DNA of 64,000 bases. Source: Tropicibacter sp. Alg240-R139 (GTDB taxonomy: Bacteria; Pseudomonadota; Alphaproteobacteria; Rhodobacterales; Rhodobacteraceae). Below the pieces are notes generated by a model, which was not told where the DNA came from, did no database searches, and worked only from the letters and a program-made list of their open reading frames with translations. A program made the position numbers and the translations under genes. The stretch covers positions 892,191-956,190 of the forward strand of contig NZ_UNRA01000001.1 in NCBI RefSeq assembly GCF_900537075.1. Direction: 5' to 3'. Positions 7,359 to 16,025 of the stretch are shown one piece after another; position 1 is the stretch's first letter; each line of letters starts with the position of its first letter.

Positions 7359-9748
7359 CCGCGCATCCTTTCGCCTTTGGGGTCATATGGGGGGCGGGGC
7401 AGGGCCCGCGCCAGATAGGTCTTGCCTGCGATGTCAAAGGTGAAATCGCGGGCGCAGGTGTCTGTTAGCTTTTCGCCCGGCGCGATTTCGATCATCCCCA
7501 AGGCCAGCGTCAGGCCTGTGCGCGCGCCTTTTGCGCCAGACGTGGTCAGGCCGACGACGCGGTCACCCTCAAGGATCGGCTCGTCATGCAAAATCAGCGG
7601 ATGGCCTTCGACCTGGAACAGGCACAGCTTGCGTGTCAGACCTCTGGCGCGTTGTGCTTCTAACGCCGCTTTGCCGGTAAAGTCCTTGTCCCAGTCGATG
7701 GTAAAGCCAAGTCCGGCCTCTAGCGGCGTGATCTCGGGGCCTAGATCGTGTCCCCAGTGGCGAAACGCTTTTTCGATCCGGCACGCCTCCAGCGCATACA
7801 TGCCCATCGGTTTGGCACCGGCTGCAGAGAGCGCGTCAAAGACCGCACGGGACTGGGCGGCAGGCACATTCAACTCCCAGCCCAACTCGCCCACAAAGCT
7901 CATCCGCGTGGCCTGGCAGGGAATGCCTGCCAAAGCCACGTCCCGTGCGGTGGAGAAGGGGAAATCGACCCAATCGGCGTTGCTTAACTTGCTCAAGATA
8001 TTTCGAGCGGCAGCGCCCATCAGGCCGATCACACACTCGTTCTCGGTGACATCGTGCAAGGAAACCCGCCAGACCGCGAAGCGGCGGCGCAGCAGCGCCC
8101 CGTCCCGCCAGCGCGTCGCAGCACCAGAGGTGATGCGGTAATGCTGGCTCCCAAGCCGGGTTACGGTCAAATCGCCCTCGATTCCGCCTTGCTCGTTCAG
8201 CATCGGCGTATACACCGCGCGGCCCACCGGCACGTCCATCTGTGCACAGACCAACTGGTTCATGGCGGCTACGGCATCGGGTCCAATGATGTCGAACTTG
8301 CCAAAGGGTGACAGATCCAGCAGCACCGCGCCGTTTTCCATCCGGGCCGTCTCGCGCTGCGCGATTGGATACCAGGGTTGTGCGCCCACCGAGTAGGGCA
8401 GATTGCGTTCAGCCTCAGTTTTTGCATACCACAGCCCACGCTCCCAGCCAGCGGTCAGGCCAAATACAGCACCCTGCGCCTTCCACGCCTCATGCAAGGC
8501 AGAACAGCGCAATCCACGTCCCGCCTTGGGTTGCTTGAACGGCCAGTGCATCGCCATCAGGTCGGCCACGCTTTCGGCCATGCGATCCGCCATATGGGTG
8601 TCGCGCGCCGCCAGGGGATCGGCCCGGGCCACATCGACCTCCCACAAATCCATGGGCGGCTGACCATCCACAACCCAATCCGCCAGAACCCGGCCAATCC
8701 CTGCGGACGACATGATGCCGACCGAGTTCATACCGGCAGCCACAAACAACCCATCGACGGCAGGTGCCGCGCCAACAAGGGGTCGCGTATCATTGGTGAA
8801 GCTCTCAGGCCCATTCATGAAGTGCTGAATGCCAATCTCAGCCAAGCCAGGAACCAGTTCCAGCGCAGCCTCCATGAACGGCATGAACTGTTCCCAATCT
8901 TCGGGCATCTCCAGGAAAGGCCGGTTGCCTTCAGGGCCAAAGGCATCCCATACCTTGGCGTCGGGTTCAAACCCGCCAATCACCAGTTTACCCGCATCCC
9001 CTTTGATGTAGATTCCTGTGTCCATGTCACGGATCACCGGAAAGGGATCAGGTAGGTTGGGTATGGGTTCGGTGACCACATACATATGCTCCGCGGCCTG
9101 CAGCGGCAGGTGTAACCCAGCACCTTCGGCCAAAGGTTTCGACCACGCTCCGGCGCAGATGACCACGCTCTCGGCTTCAATCTCTGTCCCATCGGCCAGC
9201 GCGACGCCCCGCGCGGTCCCGCCCTCTGTAGGGATACTGGAAACGGCGCAATTCTCGCGGATTTCCACACCTTTGGAACGGGCCGCGCGGGCATAGGCCA
9301 TGCACAGGTCAACCGGGTTCACATTGGCATCCTCGGCGACCCACATGGCGCCTGTATGTCCCGAGACATCCAGCCCCGGCACATCCACCTCATCCGCACC
9401 TATGACCTGCGCGTTCAGCCCGAAATGCCGACCCAGAGTCGAAATCCGGTGCAGTTCATCCAACCGCTCAGATCGCCGGGCCAGCCAGTAGCCGCCGGTT
9501 TGACGGTAGCCGGTTGCCATGCCTGTCTCGGCTTCAAGCCGGGGAAACAACTCCAGCGCATAGCTCGCCAGCTTGGTCATGTTGGGCGTGGCCCTCAGCG
9601 GGCCGACGATGCCCGCAGCATGCCACGATGTGCCAGAGGTAAGCTGGTTGCGCTCCAACAGCAACACGTCCTCGGCCCCGCGATGTGCCAGGTGATAAGC
9701 GACTGATAGGCCGATGGCACCGCCGCCGATGATGATCGTGCGCCCCAT
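7355..9748 (-). CDS. FAD-dependent dimethylglycine/sarcosine dehydrogenase-GcvT fusion (copy 2)
   Basis: A 797-aa paralogue of the next gene with the same order: GGGAIG FAD motif (residues 8-13), covalent-flavin signature GTSWHAAGI (His43), DAO domain to about 370, and a GcvT domain from about 430 (LGELGWELNVPAAQ, GHDLGPEITPLEAGLG). The two copies differ clearly along their length, so they are likely consecutive demethylases for different methylation states rather than a recent duplicate. It overlaps copy 1 by 4 bp and its first base is the last base of the upstream MttB-like stop, so all three are tightly coupled. Confidence 0.9.
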   Translation of the reverse strand: MGRTIIIGGGAIGLSVAYHLAHRGAEDVLLLERNQLTSGTSWHAAGIVGPLRATPNMTKLASYALELFPRLEAETGMATGYRQTGGYWLARRSERLDELHRISTLGRHFGLNAQVIGADEVDVPGLDVSGHTGAMWVAEDANVNPVDLCMAYARAARSKGVEIRENCAVSSIPTEGGTARGVALADGTEIEAESVVICAGAWSKPLAEGAGLHLPLQAAEHMYVVTEPIPNLPDPFPVIRDMDTGIYIKGDAGKLVIGGFEPDAKVWDAFGPEGNRPFLEMPEDWEQFMPFMEAALELVPGLAEIGIQHFMNGPESFTNDTRPLVGAAPAVDGLFVAAGMNSVGIMSSAGIGRVLADWVVDGQPPMDLWEVDVARADPLAARDTHMADRMAESVADLMAMHWPFKQPKAGRGLRCSALHEAWKAQGAVFGLTAGWERGLWYAKTEAERNLPYSVGAQPWYPIAQRETARMENGAVLLDLSPFGKFDIIGPDAVAAMNQLVCAQMDVPVGRAVYTPMLNEQGGIEGDLTVTRLGSQHYRITSGAATRWRDGALLRRRFAVWRVSLHDVTENECVIGLMGAAARNILSKLSNADWVDFPFSTARDVALAGIPCQATRMSFVGELGWELNVPAAQSRAVFDALSAAGAKPMGMYALEACRIEKAFRHWGHDLGPEITPLEAGLGFTIDWDKDFTGKAALEAQRARGLTRKLCLFQVEGHPLILHDEPILEGDRVVGLTTSGAKGARTGLTLALGMIEIAPGEKLTDTCARDFTFDIAGKTYLARALPRPPYDPKGERMRG

Positions 9749-11286
9749 CAGAAGTAATCCATATCTGGCGTCTCGGACTTGCGCTGCGCGATATAGGCCT
9801 GCAGCTCTTCGTCGATGGCCGGATCAAGGCCCGGGTCCTCATAGGCCTCCAGATGCGATTTCCACAACGCGTTGGCGCGCTGTGCGGTGTCCAGAGAGCC
9901 GGCCGCTTCCCAGTGCTCATAGGCGTTGTTGTCTGGCGTCTCAGGTCGGAAGAGGGCGGACATGAAGTTTGTCTGCGTGTGTTCCGACCCCAGAAAATGC
10001 GCGCCGGGGCCGGTGGCGGCGATGGCGGACATGGCCTGTGCGTTCTCGCTCAAGTCGATGCCATCAAAGAAGCGCCCCAGCTTGCCGCAGAGATCGGCGT
10101 CGATCATGGTTTTCTCGAAACTGGTCACAAGCCCGCCTTCCAACCAGCCAGTGGCATGGTTGATCAGGTTGGCGCCAGCAAACATCGACATCATCAGGCC
10201 CCAGGTGGCTTCCTGTTGGCTCTGCGCGTCCGGGATTTTCGACGCCGACAGCGTTCCGACCGTATGCAGTGGCACGCCCAGACGGCGCGCCAATTGTCCA
10301 GCGGCCAGAACCATCTGACCGGCCTCGGGCGTGCCAAAGGTGGGCGCGCCCGATTGCATCGACATGGTCGAAGCGAACGAGCCCATCAGCGCCGGTGCTC
10401 CGGGTTTGACCAGTTGAGTCAGCGTCAGGCAGGCCAAAGCCTCGGCCAGAACCTGCGCCATGGTGCCGGCAACGGTGCAGGGACTCATGGCACCTGTCAG
10501 AACCCAAGGGGCCGTGGCCACCGGCTGACCCGCGCGGGCGTAGGTTTTCAAAGCACCCGACATATGCGAATCCATCACCAGCGGCGCGTTGGTGTTCGAC
10601 ACGCAGTATAGCACCGGGTTTTCGGCTACATACTCCGCGCTAAAGACGATCCGCGCCATATCCAGCGCATGGCCCGCACGTTCCGCCCCGATAAAGGCGC
10701 CCATGAAGGGGCGGTCGGAATAGCGGATGTGGGCATAGAGCATGTCCAGATGGCGCTTGTTGGCGGGCAGGTCGACAGGTTCACAGACCACACCGCCAGA
10801 ATGATGCAGCCACGGAATCGTGTGATGCAGTTTCACCAGTGCCTGGAAATCGTCAAAGGTCGCATAGCGGCGACCCCGGTCCAGGTCGTGCACAAATGGC
10901 GGCCCCCAGGACGGACAGAGCACCGTGGCATCGCCGCCCATTTGCACCGAATTGGCCGGGTTGCGGGCGTGTTGCATGAACTGTTTGGGGGCGGTGGCCT
11001 GAATGGTCTTGCGGCAAAATCCGCGTTCAAACCGTACCCGCGTGCCATCCACGTCGCAGCCCGCGTTCGCAAAAATCTCAAGGATCTCGGGGTCGTCCAC
11101 AAACTCCATTCCTGTCTCTGCCAGGATGGTGTCGGCGTTTTCCTCAATCAGGCTCAAACCTTCTTCGCCAAGGATGTTGAAGGTGCCCAACTTGCGTAGG
11201 ATGAACGGAGCACGAGGCTGTCCGACCTGACCACGCGCGGCCCCCCGGTCGCGTTTGCGACGACGTTTTACAGGTGTCTCAGTCAT
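9748..11286 (-). CDS. MttB-superfamily (trimethylamine/betaine) methyltransferase, no pyrrolysine
   Basis: A 512-aa protein of the trimethylamine methyltransferase family (recognisable blocks EENADTILAETGMEF, GGVVCEPVD, GAMSPCTVAGTMAQVLAEALA, EATWGLMMSMFAGANLINHATGW). Archaeal MttB reads through an in-frame UAG as pyrrolysine; this frame contains none, so it falls with the wide non-Pyl group that includes glycine-betaine and other quaternary-amine methyltransferases. The basic N-terminus (KRRRKRDRG) is typical of alphaproteobacterial members. It starts the leftward operon, divergent from a LysR gene. No cognate corrinoid protein gene lies nearby. The substrate is inferred to be a quaternary amine. 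Confidence 0.88.
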   Translation of the reverse strand: MTETPVKRRRKRDRGAARGQVGQPRAPFILRKLGTFNILGEEGLSLIEENADTILAETGMEFVDDPEILEIFANAGCDVDGTRVRFERGFCRKTIQATAPKQFMQHARNPANSVQMGGDATVLCPSWGPPFVHDLDRGRRYATFDDFQALVKLHHTIPWLHHSGGVVCEPVDLPANKRHLDMLYAHIRYSDRPFMGAFIGAERAGHALDMARIVFSAEYVAENPVLYCVSNTNAPLVMDSHMSGALKTYARAGQPVATAPWVLTGAMSPCTVAGTMAQVLAEALACLTLTQLVKPGAPALMGSFASTMSMQSGAPTFGTPEAGQMVLAAGQLARRLGVPLHTVGTLSASKIPDAQSQQEATWGLMMSMFAGANLINHATGWLEGGLVTSFEKTMIDADLCGKLGRFFDGIDLSENAQAMSAIAATGPGAHFLGSEHTQTNFMSALFRPETPDNNAYEHWEAAGSLDTAQRANALWKSHLEAYEDPGLDPAIDEELQAYIAQRKSETPDMDYF

Positions 11287-11354
11287 GGCCCGCCTCCCTC
11301 AGCTGCCTGCAATCTGGCGGTTGGCGGGCATTCGATCAATTGACAGTTGGTAGT

Positions 11355-11369
11355 ATTAGGAATTCTAAT
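11355..11369. promoter_or_regulatory. Candidate LysR operator (T-N11-A type palindrome)
   Basis: ATTAGGAATTCTAAT is a near-perfect odd palindrome (one mismatch) in the 107-bp space between the divergent methyltransferase and LysR genes. LysR regulators bind T-N11-A palindromes in exactly such divergent regions. The motif is seen; the binding is inferred. Confidence 0.5.
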
Positions 11370-11393
11370 GGTGATACATATGAAGGGCTGATC

Positions 11394-12377
11394 ATGGACG
11401 TCAAATTCACAACCAATGCGAATATTATCAAAGCGTTAGAGGTATTTGTTGCAGTTGTCGAGGCCGGGCAAATGACAGCGGCTGCTCGGCTGGTGGGCAT
11501 GACACAATCAGCGGCGTCCCAGCACATTGGTACTTTGGAAAAACACTATGATGTCAAACTGTTGGACCGCTCAACGCGCCCCATTAAACCGACGCAGGCA
11601 GGCGTCTTGATGTACCGCCACGCAGGCCGCATCTTACACGCAGTGGGTGAGTTGGCCGGTGACATGCGCCATCAGGGTCCGACGCCCATAAGTCGGCTGC
11701 GCCTGGGATTGCAGGCCTCGATCGCCACGACGCTTTCGCCCGGTCTGGTGCGGATGGCCAAGGACCGTTTCGGCGTACAGGACATGGCGCTGCATGCAGG
11801 CCAGAGCGGCGATCACGAGGCGCTTTTGAGGACCAAGCAGGCCGATATTGTCATCACCTCGGACCCGTTGTTGGACATGGACGGGTTGGAGCGTCATGAG
11901 GTTCTGACCGAAGCGTTCTTGTTGGTGCTGCCGCCCGGATTTGACCAGCCCGTGGAGGACTTGGAACAAGTGTTGCGCCACCTGTCTCTGGTGCGGTTTG
12001 CCGACACGACCAATGTGGGCCGCCGGATTGAGCAGCATCTTCGCCGCCTGCGCCTTCAACCCGAACGCGTGATCCAAGCTGACCGGTCCAGCATGGTGAC
12101 GGCCTGTGTTGCGGACGGCATGGGGTTCACGTTGCTGACGCCGACCTTGCTGATTGATGGGCTCGTCGAACGGATGCCGCTGGATCTGCGGCCCTTGCCG
12201 GGCGCGGGAATGAGACGTTCGATCACCGTGGTTGCACGGGATGGAGAGTTGGGGGAGCTGCCCAAAGCATTTGCTGAATATGCCCGCGTGTCGTTGGTGG
12301 ATCAGATAGCCGGGCAGATGGGCCAGATTGGCAGCGCCGCCGTAACAGAGCTGGAGTCCGAGGAGGAGCCCGCATGA
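11394..12377 (+). CDS. LysR-family transcriptional regulator
   Basis: About 327 aa from ATG 11394; the frame is open further upstream, but the helix-turn-helix begins just after this start (IIKALEVFVAVVEAGQMTAAARLVGMTQSAASQHIGTLE), so 11394 is preferred. The C-terminal part is the usual effector-binding periplasmic-protein-like fold. It is divergent from the MttB/GcvT operon and overlaps the dioxygenase gene by 4 bp (ATGA), so it most likely controls both sides in response to the methylated substrate or a breakdown product (inference). Confidence 0.9.
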   Translation: MDVKFTTNANIIKALEVFVAVVEAGQMTAAARLVGMTQSAASQHIGTLEKHYDVKLLDRSTRPIKPTQAGVLMYRHAGRILHAVGELAGDMRHQGPTPISRLRLGLQASIATTLSPGLVRMAKDRFGVQDMALHAGQSGDHEALLRTKQADIVITSDPLLDMDGLERHEVLTEAFLLVLPPGFDQPVEDLEQVLRHLSLVRFADTTNVGRRIEQHLRRLRLQPERVIQADRSSMVTACVADGMGFTLLTPTLLIDGLVERMPLDLRPLPGAGMRRSITVVARDGELGELPKAFAEYARVSLVDQIAGQMGQIGSAAVTELESEEEPA

Positions 12378-13426
12378 CACCGAATGAGTTGCCGCCCCAA
12401 ATCGACACGCCTGCCGCATGGGTGGGACGCGACTTGGCCGAGCGGCCCGAGGACTGGTTGTATCAACTGAACCCCGGCGACATCAAAGATTTGGAGCAGG
12501 CAGCTCGGCAATTTCTGACTTTGGATCGCGATGTCGGAGAGATCACGGCAGAGGATTTCCCTCTGATGCAGTTTGCGGGGCACCTAAGCGCCCTGCGCAA
12601 CAAGCTGCTGAACGGTGTCGGGGTCGAGGTGCTGCGCGGTTTGCCAATAGAACGCTACGATCAACGGACGGCCGCTGCCATATTCTGTGGCATCGGTGCG
12701 CATCTTGGTTCGGCCCGGTCACAGAACGCACAAGGCCATATTCTGGGCCATGTGCGCGATGTGGGGCGCGACCCGAACGATCCCACGGCACGGATTTATC
12801 AGACTTCGGCCCGGCAAAGCTTTCACACCGACAGCGCGGATGTGGTGGGCTTGCTGTGTTTGCGTGATGCGAAAGAGGGGGGCGACTCGCTGCTAGTGAG
12901 TGCCGAGACGATTTATAACCGGATGCGTGCCACGCGTCCCGATCTGCTGGCGCTGCTGTTTGACCCTATCGCCACCGATCGGCGCGGCGAGGTGCCCGAC
13001 GGCATGGACCCCTATATGACCATCCCACCGTTCAGCTGGCATGCGGGCCGGTTAACTGTGTTTTATCAACGCCAATACATTGATAGCGCGCAGCGGTTCG
13101 AGGGGGCCTTGCTCCTGACGCCCGCTCATGTCGAGGCTTTGGATTTGTTCGATGCTTTGGCCAACGATCCTAATCTGCACATCACCATGCGGCTGCACCC
13201 CGGCGACATGCAATTTGTCTATAATCACGCGATGTTGCACGACCGGACTGGCTTTGTGGATTGGCCCGACCCGAACCAGCGCCGCCACTTGTTTCGCTTG
13301 TGGCTGTCTTTGCCGGGTGACCGGCTGCTGCCGCCGGTGTTTGCTGAACGCTACGGCGATTTGACGGTGGGTGCGCGTGGCGGAATCATCACCGACAAGA
13401 CACGCCTACACGCACCGTTGGATTGA
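12374..13426 (+). CDS. TauD/TfdA-type Fe(II)/2-oxoglutarate dioxygenase
   Basis: A 350-aa enzyme with the iron facial triad visible as H151-T-D153 (SFHTDSADVVGL) and the distal H289 in NHAMLHDRTGF, plus the 2-oxoglutarate-binding arginine in RRHLFRLWL (about 304-308). Family members hydroxylate substrates such as taurine, gamma-butyrobetaine or other small organic compounds, using 2OG and O2. It is co-transcribed with the LysR gene (4-bp overlap) and faces the demethylation operon, so it may hydroxylate the same quaternary amine or a derivative (inference). It lacks the extra N-terminal domain of gamma-butyrobetaine hydroxylase. Confidence 0.85.
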   Translation: MTPNELPPQIDTPAAWVGRDLAERPEDWLYQLNPGDIKDLEQAARQFLTLDRDVGEITAEDFPLMQFAGHLSALRNKLLNGVGVEVLRGLPIERYDQRTAAAIFCGIGAHLGSARSQNAQGHILGHVRDVGRDPNDPTARIYQTSARQSFHTDSADVVGLLCLRDAKEGGDSLLVSAETIYNRMRATRPDLLALLFDPIATDRRGEVPDGMDPYMTIPPFSWHAGRLTVFYQRQYIDSAQRFEGALLLTPAHVEALDLFDALANDPNLHITMRLHPGDMQFVYNHAMLHDRTGFVDWPDPNQRRHLFRLWLSLPGDRLLPPVFAERYGDLTVGARGGIITDKTRLHAPLD

Positions 13427-13533
13427 CTTGGCACCGATCTGTGCAATTGCGCACTAATTGTATTCGGTTTCGCTCAATTGTTTGAACGGCACAGGTTGTT
13501 ACGTTGAGGCTCAGGCAATCAGGAGGCACTGCA

Positions 13534-14472
13534 ATGAGCTGGAACCCCATTCTTGACGCCGACATTCCCATTGGCGAAGCCGTGGACGCCATTGAAACCG
13601 TCATCGTGCCCCGTGCACGCGATCTGGGCGGGTTTGAAGTGCGTCGCGCCTTGCCCGCGCCCAAACGGCAAATGGTCGGGCCCTTTATCTTTTTCGACCA
13701 GATGGGGCCGGTGGAGTTTCTGACCGGGCAGGGGATCGACGTGCGCCCGCATCCCCATATTGGGTTGGCGACGGTCACCTATCTGTACAAGGGCAAGATG
13801 CACCACCGGGATTCACTGGGCACCGATCAATGGATCGAACCGGGGGCGGTGAACTGGATGGTCGCAGGCCGCGGTGTGACTCATTCCGAGCGCACGGATG
13901 AAGAGGCGCGCAAATCCCCCTTGTCGATGTTTGGCATTCAAACCTGGGTGGCGCTCCCGGATGAGCTGGAGGACATGCCAGCCTCGTTCGAGCATGTAGG
14001 GGCGGCTGACTTGCCAGAACTGAAAGGCGAGGGGAAAACCGTGCGCCTCATTCTGGGCGATGCCTACGGTGAGCGGGCATCGGTTAAAACACCAACAGAG
14101 ATGTTCTATGTCGACGCGGTTCTGGACGCGGGCGCTGCTATCCCGATGCCCGACAATCACGAGGATCGCGGGCTTTATGTCGTTAGTGGCTCGGTCACTA
14201 TCGCCGGGCAAGAATTTGAGGCGGGACAGATGGTTGTATTCCGTCCCGGCGACCGTATCAGCGCCAAGGCCGGGGCAGCGGGCGCGCGGTTGATGTTGCT
14301 GGGTGGCGCGACCATGAATGGGCCGCGCCACATCTGGTGGAATTTCGTCGCCTCGTCGAAAGAGCGGATCGAGGCCGCCAAGGAGGCTTGGCGCGCGGGC
14401 GATTGGATGCACGGCCGTTTCCAGCTACCTCCGGGTGATGATCAGGAGTTCATTCCCTTACCCCCACGCTAG
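13534..14472 (+). CDS. Pirin-family protein
   Basis: A 312-aa bicupin. The N-terminal metal site is in VRPHPHIGLATVTYLYKGKMHHRDSLG, and the family block GAVNWMVAGRGVTHSERT follows; the C-terminal cupin has the usual VVSGSVTIAGQEF segment. The start at ATG 13534 is preferred over the upstream in-frame 13504 because AGGAGG at 13521-13526 is well spaced. Pirins are iron-binding proteins with reported quercetinase or regulatory roles; which applies here cannot be told. It stands apart from the dioxygenase (107-bp gap). Confidence 0.9.
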   Translation: MSWNPILDADIPIGEAVDAIETVIVPRARDLGGFEVRRALPAPKRQMVGPFIFFDQMGPVEFLTGQGIDVRPHPHIGLATVTYLYKGKMHHRDSLGTDQWIEPGAVNWMVAGRGVTHSERTDEEARKSPLSMFGIQTWVALPDELEDMPASFEHVGAADLPELKGEGKTVRLILGDAYGERASVKTPTEMFYVDAVLDAGAAIPMPDNHEDRGLYVVSGSVTIAGQEFEAGQMVVFRPGDRISAKAGAAGARLMLLGGATMNGPRHIWWNFVASSKERIEAAKEAWRAGDWMHGRFQLPPGDDQEFIPLPPR

Positions 14473-14493
14473 GGGGCTGGCACCACGGGCGGC

Positions 14494-14993
14494 ATGAAGA
14501 TTCACCTGACGATCTGCCCGCACTCTGCGATATACATGTTCGGGGCTAGCGGACTTACCTATGCCGGTATGCTGCCCGATGACTTCCCGGATGCACGGCT
14601 TGAGGGCGCGATGACAGACCGATGGCGGCAGATACCAGGCCGCGAGCCGCTGTTGGTGGCAGGGGGAGAGAGGTTTCTTTGGTTTGCCTGTGTCCGCTGG
14701 AATCACACAGATCGCCCCTGTTGGAAAAACTGCATATGGCCCAGGCCGCGCAGGCACAGCGCGTCGGGTTGTGGTTGATGCGGGCGGTGGCTAAGCATCT
14801 GACAGTAATGGGGAAAGCCACGGTCCGGTTTGAGGTTTTAGAAACCGATGTCGCGGCACGGCGATTTTATGCAGGCCTTGGGGGCGTCGAAGGTCCCGTT
14901 TTTCAGGACGTTCTGGTCAGCAACCCGGTTCCTGTCCACAAGGTGATCTGGAACCGGTTCGAGAAAATCTTCTTACGGGGTGAAAAAAGTTGA
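14494..14993 (+). pseudogene. Frameshifted GNAT N-acetyltransferase
   Basis: Two reading frames together give one GNAT-like protein. The first, from 14494, carries LTYAGMLPDDFPDARLEGA...PLLVAGGERFLWFACVRW; the second, ending at 14993, carries LHMAQAAQAQRVGLWLMRAVAKHL (acetyl-CoA loop region) and FEVLETDVAARRFYAGLGG (the GNAT motif B end). The frame changes between about 14698 and 14725. The acetyl-CoA loop also reads AQAQRVG where Q/R-x-x-G-x-G/A is expected, and the N-terminus looks degraded. A sequencing error could mimic the shift, but the combined changes favour a decayed gene. Confidence 0.6.
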
Positions 14994-15070
14994 ACTCGCC
15001 GCTTGACGATGCCGAACCGTACCCATAATACACCCCAACGTTCCGCAGGGAACGACGACTAAAGCAGCGA

Positions 15071-15147
15071 GCGGTTGTAGCTCAGTTGGTTAGAGTACCG
15101 GCCTGTCACGCCGGGGGTCGCGGGTTCGAGCCCCGTCAACCGCGCCA
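15071..15147 (+). tRNA. tRNA-Asp (GTC)
   Basis: A complete 77-nt cloverleaf: acceptor GCGGTTG pairs with CAACCGC, D arm GCTC...GAGT, anticodon loop CTGTCAC with GTC, T arm GCGGG-TTCGAGC-CCCGT, discriminator G and an encoded CCA. It is the first of two identical copies. Confidence 0.97.
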
Positions 15148-15222
15148 CTGCTTTGCCCCTTTCCCGGGGAATTGGGATCCGGCCCGGACAGGGCATTGGT
15201 GGTTTCCACCAGACTAAAATGC

Positions 15223-15299
15223 GCGGTTGTAGCTCAGTTGGTTAGAGTACCGGCCTGTCACGCCGGGGGTCGCGGGTTCGAGCCCCGTCAACCGCGCCA
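15223..15299 (+). tRNA. tRNA-Asp (GTC), second identical copy
   Basis: This is identical base for base to the copy 75 nt upstream, including the encoded CCA. The tandem pair is probably co-transcribed. The spacer contains only short hairpins. Confidence 0.97.
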
Positions 15300-15389
15300 T
15301 TTTAATCCTTCCCTCTCACGTCGAGCCCCAAATTTAGCAGTTGCGAGAAAGATCGCTGCCGCCCTCTCTCTTGGATTACGTCGGTGCGC

Positions 15390-15707
15390 CTAGACCTTGC
15401 ACTTGCTGGAAATCGCAGCGATCCGTGCATCGATCTGCTTTTCGTACTCGCCGGACAAGACTTCTAACCTCTGGTTTTCGGTGCCTGTGACAAGGCCGAA
15501 CAATGCACCAGCCGGCGTGACGGCAAGCACATCTTTGGCCTGTTGTTTCTTCGCGTATTCCTTTTCCGAGTTCAGGGCGCGAATATCGCCCTTGGCTGTT
15601 GAGCAGTTGATTGGGCCGTGTGGCACATTGCCTAGGGTGTCGGCTGCAAAGGCTGGATTTGTACTGACGATAACGGTTGCGAAAGAGATTGCGAAAAAGG
15701 TTCTCAT
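15390..15707 (-). CDS. Small exported protein of unknown function
   Basis: A 105-aa protein with a clear Sec signal peptide (MRTFFAISFATVIVSTNPAFA, predicted cut after AFA). The mature part is hydrophilic, with one cysteine near each end (NCSTAKGDIRALNSEKEYAK and ISSKCKV) that could form a disulfide, and a short hydrophobic patch (VTPAGALFGLVTG) in the middle. I do not recognise a named family; the arrangement resembles small alphaproteobacterial periplasmic or lipoprotein-like proteins. It lies between tRNA-Asp genes on the opposite strand. Confidence 0.7.
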   Translation of the reverse strand: MRTFFAISFATVIVSTNPAFAADTLGNVPHGPINCSTAKGDIRALNSEKEYAKKQQAKDVLAVTPAGALFGLVTGTENQRLEVLSGEYEKQIDARIAAISSKCKV

Positions 15708-15853
15708 GTGTGTCTCCGACCAAATAACCCAAACAGAAGTGTGAACTGATTTGAACTATCGAGGACGCTTTGATGTTTCGCAAGGGATCACAGTGTTATG
15801 GATCAAGCGCATTGCAACTGCTTGACGCTCATTGCCTGATCGGCCTCACATGC

Positions 15854-15930
15854 GCGGGTGTAGCTCGGTTGGTTAGAGTGTCGGCCTGTCACGCCGGGGG
15901 TCGCGGGGTCGAGTCCCGTGAACCGCGCCC
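15854..15930 (+). pseudogene. Degenerate tRNA-Asp copy
   Basis: A third tRNA-Asp-like sequence with the GTC anticodon arm intact, but with changes at conserved places: the acceptor stem GCGGGTG no longer pairs fully with GAACCGC (two mismatches), the D-loop A14 position is G (CTCGGTT), the first T of the T-loop TTCGA is G (GGGTCGA), and the 3' end reads CCC instead of CCA. I read it as a tRNA pseudogene, although a poorly expressed tRNA cannot be ruled out. Confidence 0.7.
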
Positions 15931-16025
15931 CCTTCTTTTCTCACCTTTATGTGGATTTCCGTCTTGAAGCAGCGGCGCGCGGCGTATCTGATTGATGTAA
16001 GGGGTATTCCGGAAAGGGTATTCTC

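Noticed and set aside
9748-11286. Possible pyrrolysine read-through in the MttB homologue
   Set aside because: No in-frame TAG occurs within the gene; the only stop is at its normal end, so it belongs to the non-Pyl group.
15172-15393. Open frame covering the second tRNA-Asp
   Set aside because: It is produced by the tRNA sequence itself.
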